A stretch of DNA of 64,000 nucleotides from an uncultured Colwellia sp. (GTDB lineage: Bacteria; Pseudomonadota; Gammaproteobacteria; Enterobacterales; Alteromonadaceae), in NCBI GenBank assembly GCA_913058395.1, contig CAJXQI010000012.1:62001-126000 (forward strand), written 5' to 3'. Under the pieces are notes generated by a model that did no database searches, was not told the DNA's origin, and saw only the letters and a program-made list of their open reading frames with translations. This document shows, one piece after another, positions 9,778 to 18,175 of this stretch; the stretch's first letter is position 1, and every line of letters starts with the position of its first letter. The position numbers and the translations under genes are program-made.

Positions 9778-11019
9778 TTAACTTTTCAGTGAGTTTTCAA
9801 ATTTCTGTCGAATATGCTGCACTAATTGCTTGGCCAATTCACTTTTACTGGTTAAAGGTAATACTTTTTCATCGTTAGCAGTAAATACCGTTAAGGCATT
9901 GTCATCACTATTGAAGCCTTGTCCAGATTCAGCAACATTATTAGCCGCAATCATGTCGAGGTTTTTACGTGCTAATTTACCGCGAGCATAATGTTCAACA
10001 TCTTGCGTTTCCGCGGCAAAGCCAACAGTAAATGGCTTATTAGTTAAGGCGGCAACATCAGCAACAATATCAGGGTTTTTCACCAAATTGAGTTGCATTG
10101 TATCGTGAGACTTTTTAATTTTTTCATTGGCAATCGTGTCAATGCGGTAATCAGCAACCGCTGCACACGCAACAAACACATTGGCTTCAGTTGCTAATGT
10201 CATTGCTTGTTGGTGCATATCAATGGCACTTGTTACTGAAATTTTATGGCAATGTGTTGGTGTTGCTAAGCTAACTGGTCCAGAAATAATAGTGACCTCT
10301 GCGCCCAATTGTTGTGCGGCACTAGCAATCGCAAAGCCCATTTTACCTGAGCTATGATTGGAAATATAACGCACCGGATCAATCGCTTCCCGTGTTGGAC
10401 CAGCAGTAATTAACCACTTTTGGCCAGCTAAAGGTTGTTCTTTCGGCGTGTTTGTTTCGTTCTTATGCAATGCTGATATTTGCTGACAGGTTAAATCTAC
10501 TAATTCATCTACGTCAAGCATGCGGCCTAAACCAATATCACCACAGGCTTGTTCGCCAGCGCCTGGGCCAAAAAATGTATAGCCCCAAGTCGATAATGTG
10601 TTGATATTATTTTGCGTTGCAGGGTTATGCCACATTTGCTGATTCATCGCCGGAGCAATCGCTACAGGCGCGGCAGTAGCTAAACAAAGCGTGGTTAACA
10701 GGTCATTAGCTAAGCCGGCGGAAATTTTAGCAATAACATCGGCAGTTGCAGGGGCAATTAAAATAAAATCAGCCCACTTTGCTAGCTCAATATGCCCCAT
10801 AGCCAATTCTGCTTGAGTGTCTAGTAAGCTGTCTGCAACGGCATTAGCTGAAACGGCTTGCAGGGTTAACGGCGTAATAAACGCTTTTGCGCCTTCGGTC
10901 ATTACTACGCGCACATCTGCGCCTTTATCTTTCAAACGACGTACCAATTCCGGTGTTTTATAGGCAGCAATACCACCACTAATACCCAATAGGATTTTTT
11001 TACCCTGAAGAATCTGCAT
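9778..11019 (-). CDS. coaBC: Bifunctional phosphopantothenoylcysteine decarboxylase/synthase CoaBC
   Basis: 413-residue flavoprotein of coenzyme A synthesis. The N-terminal CoaC half decarboxylates 4'-phosphopantothenoylcysteine, and the C-terminal CoaB half makes it from 4'-phosphopantothenate and cysteine with CTP. CoaC marks: [28 protein letters not shown], and the substrate lid [10 protein letters not shown] containing the catalytic Cys. CoaB marks: [26 protein letters not shown], the KIKKS segment and NPDIV. It is divergent from radC with 84 bp between start codons. An 8-bp inverted repeat (9738-9745/9755-9762) lies beyond the stop codon but lacks a T-run. coaD of the same pathway lies about 11 kb away. 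Confidence 0.97.
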   Translation of the reverse strand: MQILQGKKILLGISGGIAAYKTPELVRRLKDKGADVRVVMTEGAKAFITPLTLQAVSANAVADSLLDTQAELAMGHIELAKWADFILIAPATADVIAKISAGLANDLLTTLCLATAAPVAIAPAMNQQMWHNPATQNNINTLSTWGYTFFGPGAGEQACGDIGLGRMLDVDELVDLTCQQISALHKNETNTPKEQPLAGQKWLITAGPTREAIDPVRYISNHSSGKMGFAIASAAQQLGAEVTIISGPVSLATPTHCHKISVTSAIDMHQQAMTLATEANVFVACAAVADYRIDTIANEKIKKSHDTMQLNLVKNPDIVADVAALTNKPFTVGFAAETQDVEHYARGKLARKNLDMIAANNVAESGQGFNSDDNALTVFTANDEKVLPLTSKSELAKQLVQHIRQKFENSLKS

Positions 11020-11103
11020 AAACTGCTAATCTTAATAACGACAATTGGCGATAAGATAGCATTATTCGCACTTTTTTTAAAATCACTTTGCAAGGATGCA
11101 ACT

Positions 11104-11784
11104 ATGTTAAAAGACTGGCCTATCGATGAAAAGCCTCGTGAGAAGTTACTGCAATATGGTGCTAAAAGCTTAAGTGATGCCGAATTGTTAGCAATATTCC
11201 TAAGAACAGGTGTTAAGGGCTGCCACGTCGTTGACTTAGCGAGAAAGCTATTAAAAAGTTTCGGTAGTATTTCGCAAATATATCAAGCTGATTTAGATGG
11301 TTTTTGTCAACATCACGGGCTAGGCGCAGCGAAATATGTGCAATTGCAAGCGTGTTTAGAAATGTCTAAACGCTATTTGGCCGAGCAAATGGAAACAGGG
11401 CAAGCATTAACGTCGTCGCTAGCAACGCAACAATTTTTAACCGCAGAACTTCGCAATGAAAGCCGAGAAATATTTGCAGTATTGTTTTTAAATACTCAGC
11501 ACCAAGTGATTAAATTTGAGCGGTTATTTTACGGCACCATTAATGCGGCTGCGGTTTACCCACGTATTGTCGTTGAAGCTGCGTTAAAAAATAAAGCCGG
11601 TGCGGTTATTCTTGCGCATAATCACCCTTCAGGCATTGCAGAGCCGAGTATTGCCGATAATCAAATCACCAGTCGTTTAGAGCAAGCACTTGCTTTAATT
11701 GATATTAAAGTACTCGATCACATAATAGTTGCGGGTTGCCAATGTTATTCCTATGCTGAACATAGTCTAATTAATAAGCGATAA
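11104..11784 (+). CDS. radC: RadC family JAMM-domain protein
   Basis: 226-residue RadC homologue. The N-terminal half holds the RadC helix-hairpin-helix region (MLKDWPIDEKPREKLLQYGA, LSDAELLAIFLRTG). The C-terminal half is a JAB1/MPN-like metalloprotease fold with the metal-binding motif HNHPSG followed by Asp (IADNQIT). The historical DNA-repair role of RadC is not supported by later work and its substrate is unknown. It is complete and of normal length. Its place next to coaBC is the widely conserved coaBC-radC-rpmB arrangement. Confidence 0.95.
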   Translation: MLKDWPIDEKPREKLLQYGAKSLSDAELLAIFLRTGVKGCHVVDLARKLLKSFGSISQIYQADLDGFCQHHGLGAAKYVQLQACLEMSKRYLAEQMETGQALTSSLATQQFLTAELRNESREIFAVLFLNTQHQVIKFERLFYGTINAAAVYPRIVVEAALKNKAGAVILAHNHPSGIAEPSIADNQITSRLEQALALIDIKVLDHIIVAGCQCYSYAEHSLINKR

Positions 11785-11821
11785 ATTTTTTAAAACCTCA
11801 AACCACTGATCAGGAGTCTCT

Positions 11822-12145
11822 ATGAGTGATATTGACAATACATTGGATAGTGAAGAAAACGAGCGACGACGAGCTTTTCGTATTGATATGGAAAAAGAAT
11901 TGGTAGATATCGTATGGATTGATGGTAATGGCAATGATCGCAGTAAAAAAATAGCCTGCTTGGATTTTTCTCGTGGTGGTTTGAAAGTAGATTGTGATTG
12001 TGAAATTGCCGCTAGAACGCCTGTAACGATAATATTTAGAGTGGAAAATCCTAATAGCCAAAAATTATTTGGGCAAGTATTACGATGTATTAAACAAGAC
12101 AATGGTTGGTTTGAAGTTGCTATACAACTAACAGACCTTGCCTAA
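11822..12145 (+). CDS. PilZ domain c-di-GMP-binding protein
   Basis: 107-residue single-domain PilZ protein. Both c-di-GMP contact motifs are intact: RRAFR at residues 16-20 (RxxxR) and DFSRGG at 48-53 ([D/N]xSxxG). It should therefore bind cyclic di-GMP. A short acidic N-terminal tail (SDIDNTLDSEENE) precedes the domain. GGAG (11813-11816) precedes the ATG. It lies 37 bp after radC and 85 bp before a ParA-type ATPase gene on the same strand. Those genes form a cassette between radC and rpmB, which are normally neighbours. Its partner is unknown; a regulatory link to the ParA/RHH pair is inference from position. Confidence 0.9.
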   Translation: MSDIDNTLDSEENERRRAFRIDMEKELVDIVWIDGNGNDRSKKIACLDFSRGGLKVDCDCEIAARTPVTIIFRVENPNSQKLFGQVLRCIKQDNGWFEVAIQLTDLA

Positions 12146-12230
12146 TATGTTAGGCATCAGTTGACCGTTAATTATTGAACTATAATGAAATGGTTGTTGT
12201 GTTTTATGTAGTAAACAAGGAATTAGCAAA

Positions 12231-12899
12231 ATGATGATTTTAGTCGGCGGGGAAAAAGGTGGCAGCGGTAAAAGCTGCTTAGCACAAAATTTAGCTGTGT
12301 ATTTTGCCCGAGAAAAAAAAGCCATTGTCTTAATGGTTGATTGTGATCCCCAACGTACCACATCTGATTGGATACAAGCTCGAAATGCTGATCCAACACT
12401 ACCTGCAATAAACTGTATTCAACTTTATGGTAAAATTCGTAATGATTTACTAAGCCTTAATCAGCATTATGACTATGTTGTTGTTGATTGTGGTGGCCAA
12501 GACAATTTAGCGTTGCGTGCTGCTATGTCAGTAGCTGATCACGTTGTGATCCCATTGCGACCGAAACGTCGAGATTTGAAAACAGTACCGCACATGGAAG
12601 ATATGCTTAGTACATGTAAAATGGTTAACCCTAAGATGTTGGCCTCATTCGTTATTACTCAATGTCCATCGCTACCGAACCAAGCTCGACGTATTTTAGA
12701 GGCGAAAGAAGTTTGTAGCTCGTTTGGCATTAATGTCTTAAATGCAGTAACCTTTAATCGCAATATTTATGACGATAGTGAAGAATTAGGCTCCTCAGTG
12801 CTGGAAATAGAACCGGAGGGTAAAGCCGCAGTAGAAATGATAGCGATAGCCGAAGAGCTAATGGCAATGAAACCGGACAACTCTCATGAGTTTAATTGA
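12231..12899 (+). CDS. ParA/MinD-type ATPase (orphan, Walker-deviant)
   Basis: 222-residue ATPase of the ParA/MinD/VirC1 class, which forms dimers on DNA or membrane to position cargo. The deviant Walker A motif is complete (GGEKGGSGKS; signature Lys9, catalytic Lys14). The switch I/A' region (MVDCDPQRTTSDW) and Walker B (YDYVVVDCGGQD) follow. There is no N-terminal DNA-binding extension, as in small plasmid (type Ib) ParAs, and no C-terminal MinD-type amphipathic helix is obvious. It overlaps the next gene by 14 bp, so the two are translationally coupled. That gene encodes a basic ribbon-helix-helix protein rather than ParB. This is not the main chromosomal parAB, which normally lies beside mnmG/rsmG near oriC. 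Confidence 0.88.
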   Translation: MMILVGGEKGGSGKSCLAQNLAVYFAREKKAIVLMVDCDPQRTTSDWIQARNADPTLPAINCIQLYGKIRNDLLSLNQHYDYVVVDCGGQDNLALRAAMSVADHVVIPLRPKRRDLKTVPHMEDMLSTCKMVNPKMLASFVITQCPSLPNQARRILEAKEVCSSFGINVLNAVTFNRNIYDDSEELGSSVLEIEPEGKAAVEMIAIAEELMAMKPDNSHEFN

Positions 12900-13272
12900 T
12901 TTAAAAAAATCTAAAAATGCGCCAAAGAAGAAAAAGCAATTCACGGTTGATGAGTTTATTGCTGATGCAGACAATTATGCTCAGGGGAAGGCAAAAATAG
13001 TCAGTGCTGAGCAGAAGAATTTAACATTACAAAAAGCAATATTGGCAGCAAAAAAGAAAGCGGCAAACAAACAAAATAATAAGGGAGAAAGTGGCCGACG
13101 CTTCCGCCATGCTACCTTTACCTTAAGTGAATCTACAATAGAACAATTGCAAGAATTGGCCTTAGAGACTAAATTGGCTAAGTCTCATATTATCCGAATT
13201 TTGATTGATGAACTGTGTAATCAGGATCAAAATGAAAAATTATCTAAATTATTGGACTCTAAAATAGACTAA
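12886..13272 (+). CDS. Small basic protein with C-terminal ribbon-helix-helix-like domain, ParA partner
   Basis: 128 residues in two parts. Residues 1-70 are Lys-rich and low-complexity (KKSKNAPKKKKQF, ILAAKKKAANK), probably disordered or helical. Residues about 74-113 look like a ribbon-helix-helix DNA-binding fold: a short beta strand (HATFTL), then two helices (ESTIEQLQELALET and KSHIIRILIDEL). Small RHH proteins are the centromere-binding partners of type Ib ParA ATPases, and their basic N-termini stimulate the ATPase. The 14-bp overlap with the ParA gene supports a pair. I cannot identify the DNA site. A role as a non-DNA cargo adaptor is also possible. Confidence 0.8.
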   Translation: MSLIDLKKSKNAPKKKKQFTVDEFIADADNYAQGKAKIVSAEQKNLTLQKAILAAKKKAANKQNNKGESGRRFRHATFTLSESTIEQLQELALETKLAKSHIIRILIDELCNQDQNEKLSKLLDSKID

Positions 13273-13424
13273 TAGCGCTTAATTATCGTGCTACTCGGAT
13301 GATAATATAGCATAAAACCCCTTATTTTCACCTCGATTTACCACTTAAGCTTTTGAAATTTAACTATTTTAAAAACTATGCACTTAAAGTGCTATTAATG
13401 CTGGTATTCGTTTTTCACTTTCAC

Positions 13425-13430
13425 TATAAT
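13425..13430 (+). promoter_or_regulatory. Predicted -10 box of the rpmB-rpmG promoter
   Basis: A perfect TATAAT lies 81 bp before rpmB in the 238-bp gap after the RHH gene. The -35 region (TGGTAT at 13402-13407, 17-bp spacing) is poor. Transcription would start at about 13436-13438. Confidence 0.55.
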
Positions 13431-13440
13431 ATGCCACCTT

Positions 13441-13490
13441 TTTCAGGATCCCGAGGCGACGGTCTTGGGGAAATATAGCACGACCTGAAA
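13441..13490 (+). promoter_or_regulatory. Structured 5' leader of rpmB-rpmG
   Basis: Nested stems are readable: an outer perfect 7-bp stem TTTCAGG (13441-13447) / CCTGAAA (13484-13490) and an inner 6-bp stem CCCGAG (13450-13455) / CTTGGG (13464-13469, one G-U pair) with an 8-nt loop. The leader begins a few bases past the predicted transcription start and ends 20 bp before the rpmB ATG; the GGAG Shine-Dalgarno (13499-13502) follows. Many ribosomal-protein operons are autoregulated through such leaders. That this one binds L28 or L33 is inference. Confidence 0.5.
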
Positions 13491-13510
13491 TTAATTTTGG
13501 AGTACTCAAT

Positions 13511-13747
13511 ATGTCAAAAGTCTGCCAAGTAACAGGCAAAAAGCCAATGGTTGGTAACAACCGTTCGCACGCAAGAAACGCGACTCGTCGTCGTTTTTTA
13601 CCAAACCTTCAAACTCACCGTTTTTGGGTTGAGAGTGAAAATAGTTTCGTTAAATTACGTTTAACTCCGAAAGGAATGCGTATTATCGATAAAAAAGGTA
13701 TTGATGCAGTTTTAACTGATATCCGTGCCCGTGGCGAAAAAGTTTAA
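13511..13747 (+). CDS. rpmB: 50S ribosomal protein L28
   Basis: 78 residues, the same length as E. coli L28. The N-terminus [17 protein letters not shown] and the core [14 protein letters not shown] are typical of bL28. Shine-Dalgarno GGAG lies 8 bp upstream. It is the first gene of the rpmB-rpmG pair, separated from rpmG by 9 bp, and has its own promoter and a folded leader after the ParA/RHH cassette. Confidence 0.98.
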   Translation: MSKVCQVTGKKPMVGNNRSHARNATRRRFLPNLQTHRFWVESENSFVKLRLTPKGMRIIDKKGIDAVLTDIRARGEKV

Positions 13748-13756
13748 GGAATTACA

Positions 13757-13912
13757 ATGCGTGATAAAATTCGTTTAGTTTCTAGTGCTGGCACTGGCCA
13801 TTTTTACACTACTGACAAAAACAAAAAAACTATGCCTGAAAAAATGGAGATCAAAAAGTTTGATCCTCGTATCCGTCAGCATGTTATGTATAAAGAAGCT
13901 AAAATCAAGTAA
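13757..13912 (+). CDS. rpmG: 50S ribosomal protein L33
   Basis: 51-residue bL33 starting [20 protein letters not shown] and ending in KEAKIK. It is of the Cys-free type (no zinc-ribbon cysteines), as in E. coli RpmG. It begins 9 bp after the rpmB stop codon, with AAGGA as Shine-Dalgarno, and is followed 18 bp later by a strong terminator that ends the operon. Confidence 0.97.
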   Translation: MRDKIRLVSSAGTGHFYTTDKNKKTMPEKMEIKKFDPRIRQHVMYKEAKIK

Positions 13913-13930
13913 TTGATTTCTTCTTATTTA

Positions 13931-13957
13931 AAAACCCGGTTTATACCGGGTTTTTTA
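13931..13957 (+). terminator. rpmB-rpmG operon terminator
   Basis: Perfect 10-bp stem AAAACCCGGT (13931-13940) / ACCGGGTTTT (13945-13954) with a TTAT loop and a run of T. A textbook intrinsic terminator just after rpmG. Confidence 0.95.
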
Positions 13958-14269
13958 TTGCCTAAAGAAAATGAATTAGCGCTTTGCTTTGCGGCCATTG
14001 ACACATTCTCCCCATATTTACTTACTTTTCTCTTTATGGCGAAAGTTGCCATGACATTTTTATCGGCTTGCCCAAAGGGAGCTAAACTAGAAAATCAGTT
14101 CGGTGTTGCAATATTTGATAAGGGAATAGCCATTAACATCATATTACGCCTTGATCTGACTTCTTAGCTTAGCTCTGAAATTGCATTTTGAAGTTATACG
14201 GGTATAAACTAATAACAAAGAAAACAGAGCTTTTAGACAATGTATAGCGATGTTCTGAAGCCAATTTAA
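13958..14269. other. Gene-free stretch after rpmG, possible element relic
   Basis: About 310 bp between the rpmG terminator and the PhoD-like gene. The plus strand stays open across most of it (13913-14167), but that frame begins inside the terminator and has no ribosome binding site, so I do not call a gene. The minus strand at about 14106-14166 encodes a short open tail ending in MAIPLSNIATPN and a stop, which resembles the end of a decayed coding region. I cannot name the element. Confidence 0.3.
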
Positions 14270-14341
14270 GTTTATTTCGGAGTTATTATCAGTACTTGCC
14301 AATCTATTCCAGCAATTATAGCTGGGCCTCTTGTTAGGCAT

Positions 14342-16207
14342 GTGAGCCAACATCAACTAACCTTTTGGTTAGTCACCAGCCAAGCTTATGAGCTGCAGTT
14401 TCAGTTATATGCTGAAGATGAAAGTACGCTGCTGGCAAAAAAAACGCTAGATTGCAAACAAAACCAGCAAGTGCGCATTGGTAAGCAAGCTTTCGTAAAC
14501 TTAATATCAATAGACTTTTCTGATGCTTTACCTCTTGATACGTTACTCGCTTATAACTTTATATTGACTGCTGACAAGCAACAGCATTCGCTTGTTGACT
14601 GTATGCCTGAAATTTTATATCCAGAGCAAAAGTATCCAAATTTTGCGATAAAAAAAGACATTAAGCAGATGTTGCATGGTTCGTGTCGAAAACCTCATTT
14701 TGATAGTGGTGATGGCTTGGTACAGGTTGACCATGTGATTGCAGAATCGGTTAATAATGTAACCACACGTCCGGCAATGTTGATGATGTCGGGTGATCAA
14801 ATATACGCTGATGATGTTGCTGGCCCAATGTTAGTGGCAATACATCAGGTTATTGAATTACTCGGCTTGTATGATGAGCAATGGCAAGGAACACTGGTTA
14901 ATTCAAGTGAAGAACTGTTTGCTAGCCCATTTTGTTATTACCAACGAGACCAGCTGCTACCACATGACTCAGCCAATAAAGCGGTTTATGACAAAATATT
15001 TGCTGCCAGTAAAAAACCAATATTCACTTCAGTTAATTCGAAAAACCATTTGGTTACCTTAGCGGAAGTTTTTGCCATGTATTTATTAACATGGTCGCCT
15101 ATTATGTGGCGCTTTGTAGATATAAAAGCTGATAAAGTAGCAGGAGAGTTTTTAGCAAAATTTCAAGCTGAAGCAACAATCATTGATCGATTTATTAATG
15201 GCTTACAACCCGTTTCAAGAGCACTAGCCCATATACCTAGCTACATGATATTCGATGATCATGATATTACCGATGATTGGAATTTAACCCGTGGTTGGGA
15301 AGAAGCGGCATATGGGCATCCGTTTTCTAAACGTATTATTGGCAATACTCTCATTGGCTATTGGCTTTGTCAGGGCTGGGGTAATGAACCTGATAAATTT
15401 ACTGACCTTAATGACGATGTTGAACAATATTTTTCCGCTGATAGTTATCAGTTGCAAGACGAGTTGGTTGATAAAATCCTAGCATGGGACCAATGGCATT
15501 ATAGCTTAGCAACAACACCTAAAATTATCGTCTTAGATACCCGAACACAGCGTTGGCGTTCAGAAAGCCATGCAGGGAAACCTTCGGGGCTGATGGATTG
15601 GGAAGCCTTGTCGGAATTACAACAAGAGTTAATCAATCAACCTGAGGTGATATTAGTTTCGCCAGCACCGATTTATGGTGTGAAAATGATCGAAACCATT
15701 CAACGAATTTTTACCTTTTTAGGCTTGCCGCTAGTGGTTGATGCAGAGAATTGGATGGCGCACTCAGGCACTGCTAATGTGATGCTAAATATTTTTCGTC
15801 ATTATAAAACGCCACCGCATTTTATAATTCTCTCAGGTGATGTGCATTATTCATTTTTCTATGAAGTTACGCATCGCTTTAAACGCAATAGTTCGCGTAT
15901 TTTCCAAATAACCGCGAGTGGCATTAAAAACCAATTTCCTAGTGGACTTTTAAGGCTGCTAGAGCGCCTAAATCGCTATTTATATGCCAGTTACTCACCA
16001 CTTAACTGGTTTACCAAACGCCGCCGCATGAAAGTAAAAGTGCGTAAGCCAAACCCTGAACAGCGAAATACCTTAGTCAACCAAAGTGGCATTGGCTTAA
16101 TCACGCTAACAGCGGATGAACAAGTGGTAAAAGCTGAATTGTTAACGGCTAATAATGAACGGATATTATTTCACCTGCTAAAATCTAACGAACAGAACGA
16201 TAAATAG
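14342..16207 (+). CDS. PhoD-like alkaline phosphatase / metallophosphoesterase
   Basis: Large PhoD-type metallophosphatase. Metal-binding motifs in order: LHGSCRKPH, MMSGDQIYADD, IFDDHDITDDWN and LSGDVHYSFF, spread over 621 residues from the GTG at 14342. No signal peptide is visible, so the protein appears cytoplasmic, as in the DUF7800/PhoD-like bacterial branch. The reading frame is open back to 14270, and the upstream codons encode IPAIIAGPLVRH, which matches the conserved first strand of the family. The real start is therefore upstream of GTG 14342. The best candidate is ATC at 14288, 5 nt after GGAG, giving about 639 residues. The substrate is unknown. A bidirectional terminator follows. 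Confidence 0.85.
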   Translation: MSQHQLTFWLVTSQAYELQFQLYAEDESTLLAKKTLDCKQNQQVRIGKQAFVNLISIDFSDALPLDTLLAYNFILTADKQQHSLVDCMPEILYPEQKYPNFAIKKDIKQMLHGSCRKPHFDSGDGLVQVDHVIAESVNNVTTRPAMLMMSGDQIYADDVAGPMLVAIHQVIELLGLYDEQWQGTLVNSSEELFASPFCYYQRDQLLPHDSANKAVYDKIFAASKKPIFTSVNSKNHLVTLAEVFAMYLLTWSPIMWRFVDIKADKVAGEFLAKFQAEATIIDRFINGLQPVSRALAHIPSYMIFDDHDITDDWNLTRGWEEAAYGHPFSKRIIGNTLIGYWLCQGWGNEPDKFTDLNDDVEQYFSADSYQLQDELVDKILAWDQWHYSLATTPKIIVLDTRTQRWRSESHAGKPSGLMDWEALSELQQELINQPEVILVSPAPIYGVKMIETIQRIFTFLGLPLVVDAENWMAHSGTANVMLNIFRHYKTPPHFIILSGDVHYSFFYEVTHRFKRNSSRIFQITASGIKNQFPSGLLRLLERLNRYLYASYSPLNWFTKRRRMKVKVRKPNPEQRNTLVNQSGIGLITLTADEQVVKAELLTANNERILFHLLKSNEQNDK

Positions 16208-16233
16208 TTCGTCTGGTATTGGCTAATAGCAAT

Positions 16234-16276
16234 AAAAAAGGAGAAAGCACATAACGTGGTTTCTCCTTTATTTTTA
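16234..16276. terminator. Bidirectional terminator between the PhoD-like and DUF885 genes
   Basis: Perfect 10-bp stem AAAGGAGAAA (16237-16246) / TTTCTCCTTT (16260-16269), A-rich on the left and T-rich on the right. It can end both convergent genes. Confidence 0.85.
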
Positions 16277-16298
16277 CTGTTTTATTAATGCTTTGAAA

Positions 16299-18041
16299 TT
16301 ACGATTGTTGCTGTTTTACCCAATCCATTGTTAACTCTTCAAGCAATGCCATCGGTAAGCTGCCGTTTTTCAGCATTTGGTCATGAAAGGCTCTAATATC
16401 GAACTTATTACCTAGTGCTTTTTCAGCTTTAGCGCGTAATTGACGAATTTTAATTTCCCCAATTTTGTATGATAACGCTTGTGCTGGCCAGCTAATGTAA
16501 CGGTCGATTTGACCAATAACGTCTGCCATGCTTAAAGCGGTATTTTCTGCTAAGTAATCAATCGCTTGCTGTCGAGTCCAGCCTTTTGCATGAATACCCG
16601 TATCAACTACTAAGCGACAGGCACGCCATGCTTCATAAGTTAAACGACCAAAGTCACTGTAAGGGTTTTGGTAAAAACCAATTTCCTTACCTAAGCGCTC
16701 TGAATATAAACCCCAGCCTTCCCCGTAAGCAGCGTGATAAAGCGTTTTACGGAATTCTGCCATTTCAACTTCTTGTGCGATAGCACTTTGGAAGTGATGA
16801 CCGGGTTCTGCCTCATGGAAGGTAAGCGCTTCAAGTGTATATAACGGCTGACTTGCTAAATTTTTAGTTTCTAAAAAGTAAGTTCCCGATGTGGTGCCAC
16901 TGCCATCTGAAGCTACGTAGTAAGCACCGCCATTAGGGCTTGATTTAATATCAAAGGTTTGACGAGGTAGTACTGAAAACCATTTCGGTAATTGTGCTGC
17001 CATTTTACGGGTGATATAACTGGCTTTTTCCAGCATATCTAACGCGCTATCGGTATAAAATTGCTCATCAGTGCGTAAAAATTGAATGAAGTCTTTAAAT
17101 TCACCTTTAAAACCAACTTCTTTGATTATTTGCTGCATTTCTTTGCGAATACGAGCTACTTCATCTAAACCGGTTTGGTGTATTTCGTCAGCTGACAAGT
17201 TGGTGGTGGTGTAGTATTCAATCAAATACTGGTAGTAGTCATCACCACCTTTAACACTGCTAATACCTGCGGTTGTGCGACAGTTAGCCATATATTCTTG
17301 CGTAAAGAAGTCGTAGAAGGCTTGGTATTCAGGTAAAACGGTATCGGTAATTAATGTTTTTACTTGTTGGCGATATTTTGTTTGCTGGGCAGTTGAAATG
17401 GCTTTTGGCATATTCAACAAAGGTGCATAGAAAACACTGTCTTCAACATTATCAACTAGGTGCTTACTAATTGATTTTTCGTAACCTTTAAAACTTTCGC
17501 AGTAGTGGGTATGACCTAAAGCAATCGCCTGCTTCATATCAACAATATGCTCTTGGTTATAACGTGGGTAGTCAGCCAAGCTAACTAAATAATTACTGTA
17601 GTCTTTTTCCGTTAAAAACGACATATTCGCTGGTGCACCAGCAAAGTAGCTGTGAAACCCTGAGTAATAAGTTAGCGGGTATAAATGGTCTTGAAACTGA
17701 TAGCTTTTCGCTTCCGCTTCGCGTTCATATTTGAATAGACGGTAAGTGACTTGATCGGCAGTAGATAACTTTGTTACGTCAATATTTTCTATACGAGCTA
17801 ACAATTCATTGTTGTATTTTGACCGACGTTCACGCCCATTTGCCGACATTTCTGGCAATTTACCATTCATACGGAATGCATCAGGGTCTTTACGGAAGAA
17901 TATTTGTTCTTTATTCGCTGTTTGCCAATGATCGTCAAGTAGCTGTGTAAATTGCTCGCTTGCTTGGTTTGCAAAGGTACTTGATGCGCAGAACAAGCCA
18001 CTGAGCATTAACATGCCAGCACTTAATTGTTTTAGTTTCAT
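16299..18041 (-). CDS. DUF885 family secreted protein, putative metallopeptidase
   Basis: 580 residues with a Sec signal peptide (MKLKQLSAGMLMLSGLFCA, cleavage near ANQ). The body is an all-helical DUF885 protein. The conserved zinc-type motif HEAEPGHHFQ is present near residue 410, followed by YGEGWGLYSERLG, also typical of the family. DUF885 proteins are distantly related to gluzincin peptidases. Some act as peptidases, but no substrate can be assigned here. It probably acts in the periplasm. It is convergent with the PhoD-like gene and divergent from the gene at 18176. Confidence 0.85.
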   Translation of the reverse strand: MKLKQLSAGMLMLSGLFCASSTFANQASEQFTQLLDDHWQTANKEQIFFRKDPDAFRMNGKLPEMSANGRERRSKYNNELLARIENIDVTKLSTADQVTYRLFKYEREAEAKSYQFQDHLYPLTYYSGFHSYFAGAPANMSFLTEKDYSNYLVSLADYPRYNQEHIVDMKQAIALGHTHYCESFKGYEKSISKHLVDNVEDSVFYAPLLNMPKAISTAQQTKYRQQVKTLITDTVLPEYQAFYDFFTQEYMANCRTTAGISSVKGGDDYYQYLIEYYTTTNLSADEIHQTGLDEVARIRKEMQQIIKEVGFKGEFKDFIQFLRTDEQFYTDSALDMLEKASYITRKMAAQLPKWFSVLPRQTFDIKSSPNGGAYYVASDGSGTTSGTYFLETKNLASQPLYTLEALTFHEAEPGHHFQSAIAQEVEMAEFRKTLYHAAYGEGWGLYSERLGKEIGFYQNPYSDFGRLTYEAWRACRLVVDTGIHAKGWTRQQAIDYLAENTALSMADVIGQIDRYISWPAQALSYKIGEIKIRQLRAKAEKALGNKFDIRAFHDQMLKNGSLPMALLEELTMDWVKQQQS

Positions 18042-18140
18042 ATGAAAAGCCTTGCTTTAGGTTTGATATTTTTATAATTGGATACAATATGCGTGCTTAC
18101 TAGTGTAAAGCTAAGTACAATTAAGCTCAATTATTTCGTA

Positions 18141-18152
18141 TGATGATCATCA
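18141..18152. promoter_or_regulatory. 12-bp perfect palindrome in a divergent promoter region
   Basis: TGATGATCATCA lies midway between the divergent start codons at 18041 and 18176. Its position suits an operator. No regulator is identified. Confidence 0.3.
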
Positions 18153-18175
18153 GTTTAAAAGCTTAGTGTTGTGTC

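Noticed and set aside
13913-14167. 84-codon plus-strand frame after rpmG
   Set aside because: It starts one base after the rpmG stop, runs through the rpmG terminator and has no Shine-Dalgarno. I treat the region as a possible relic instead.
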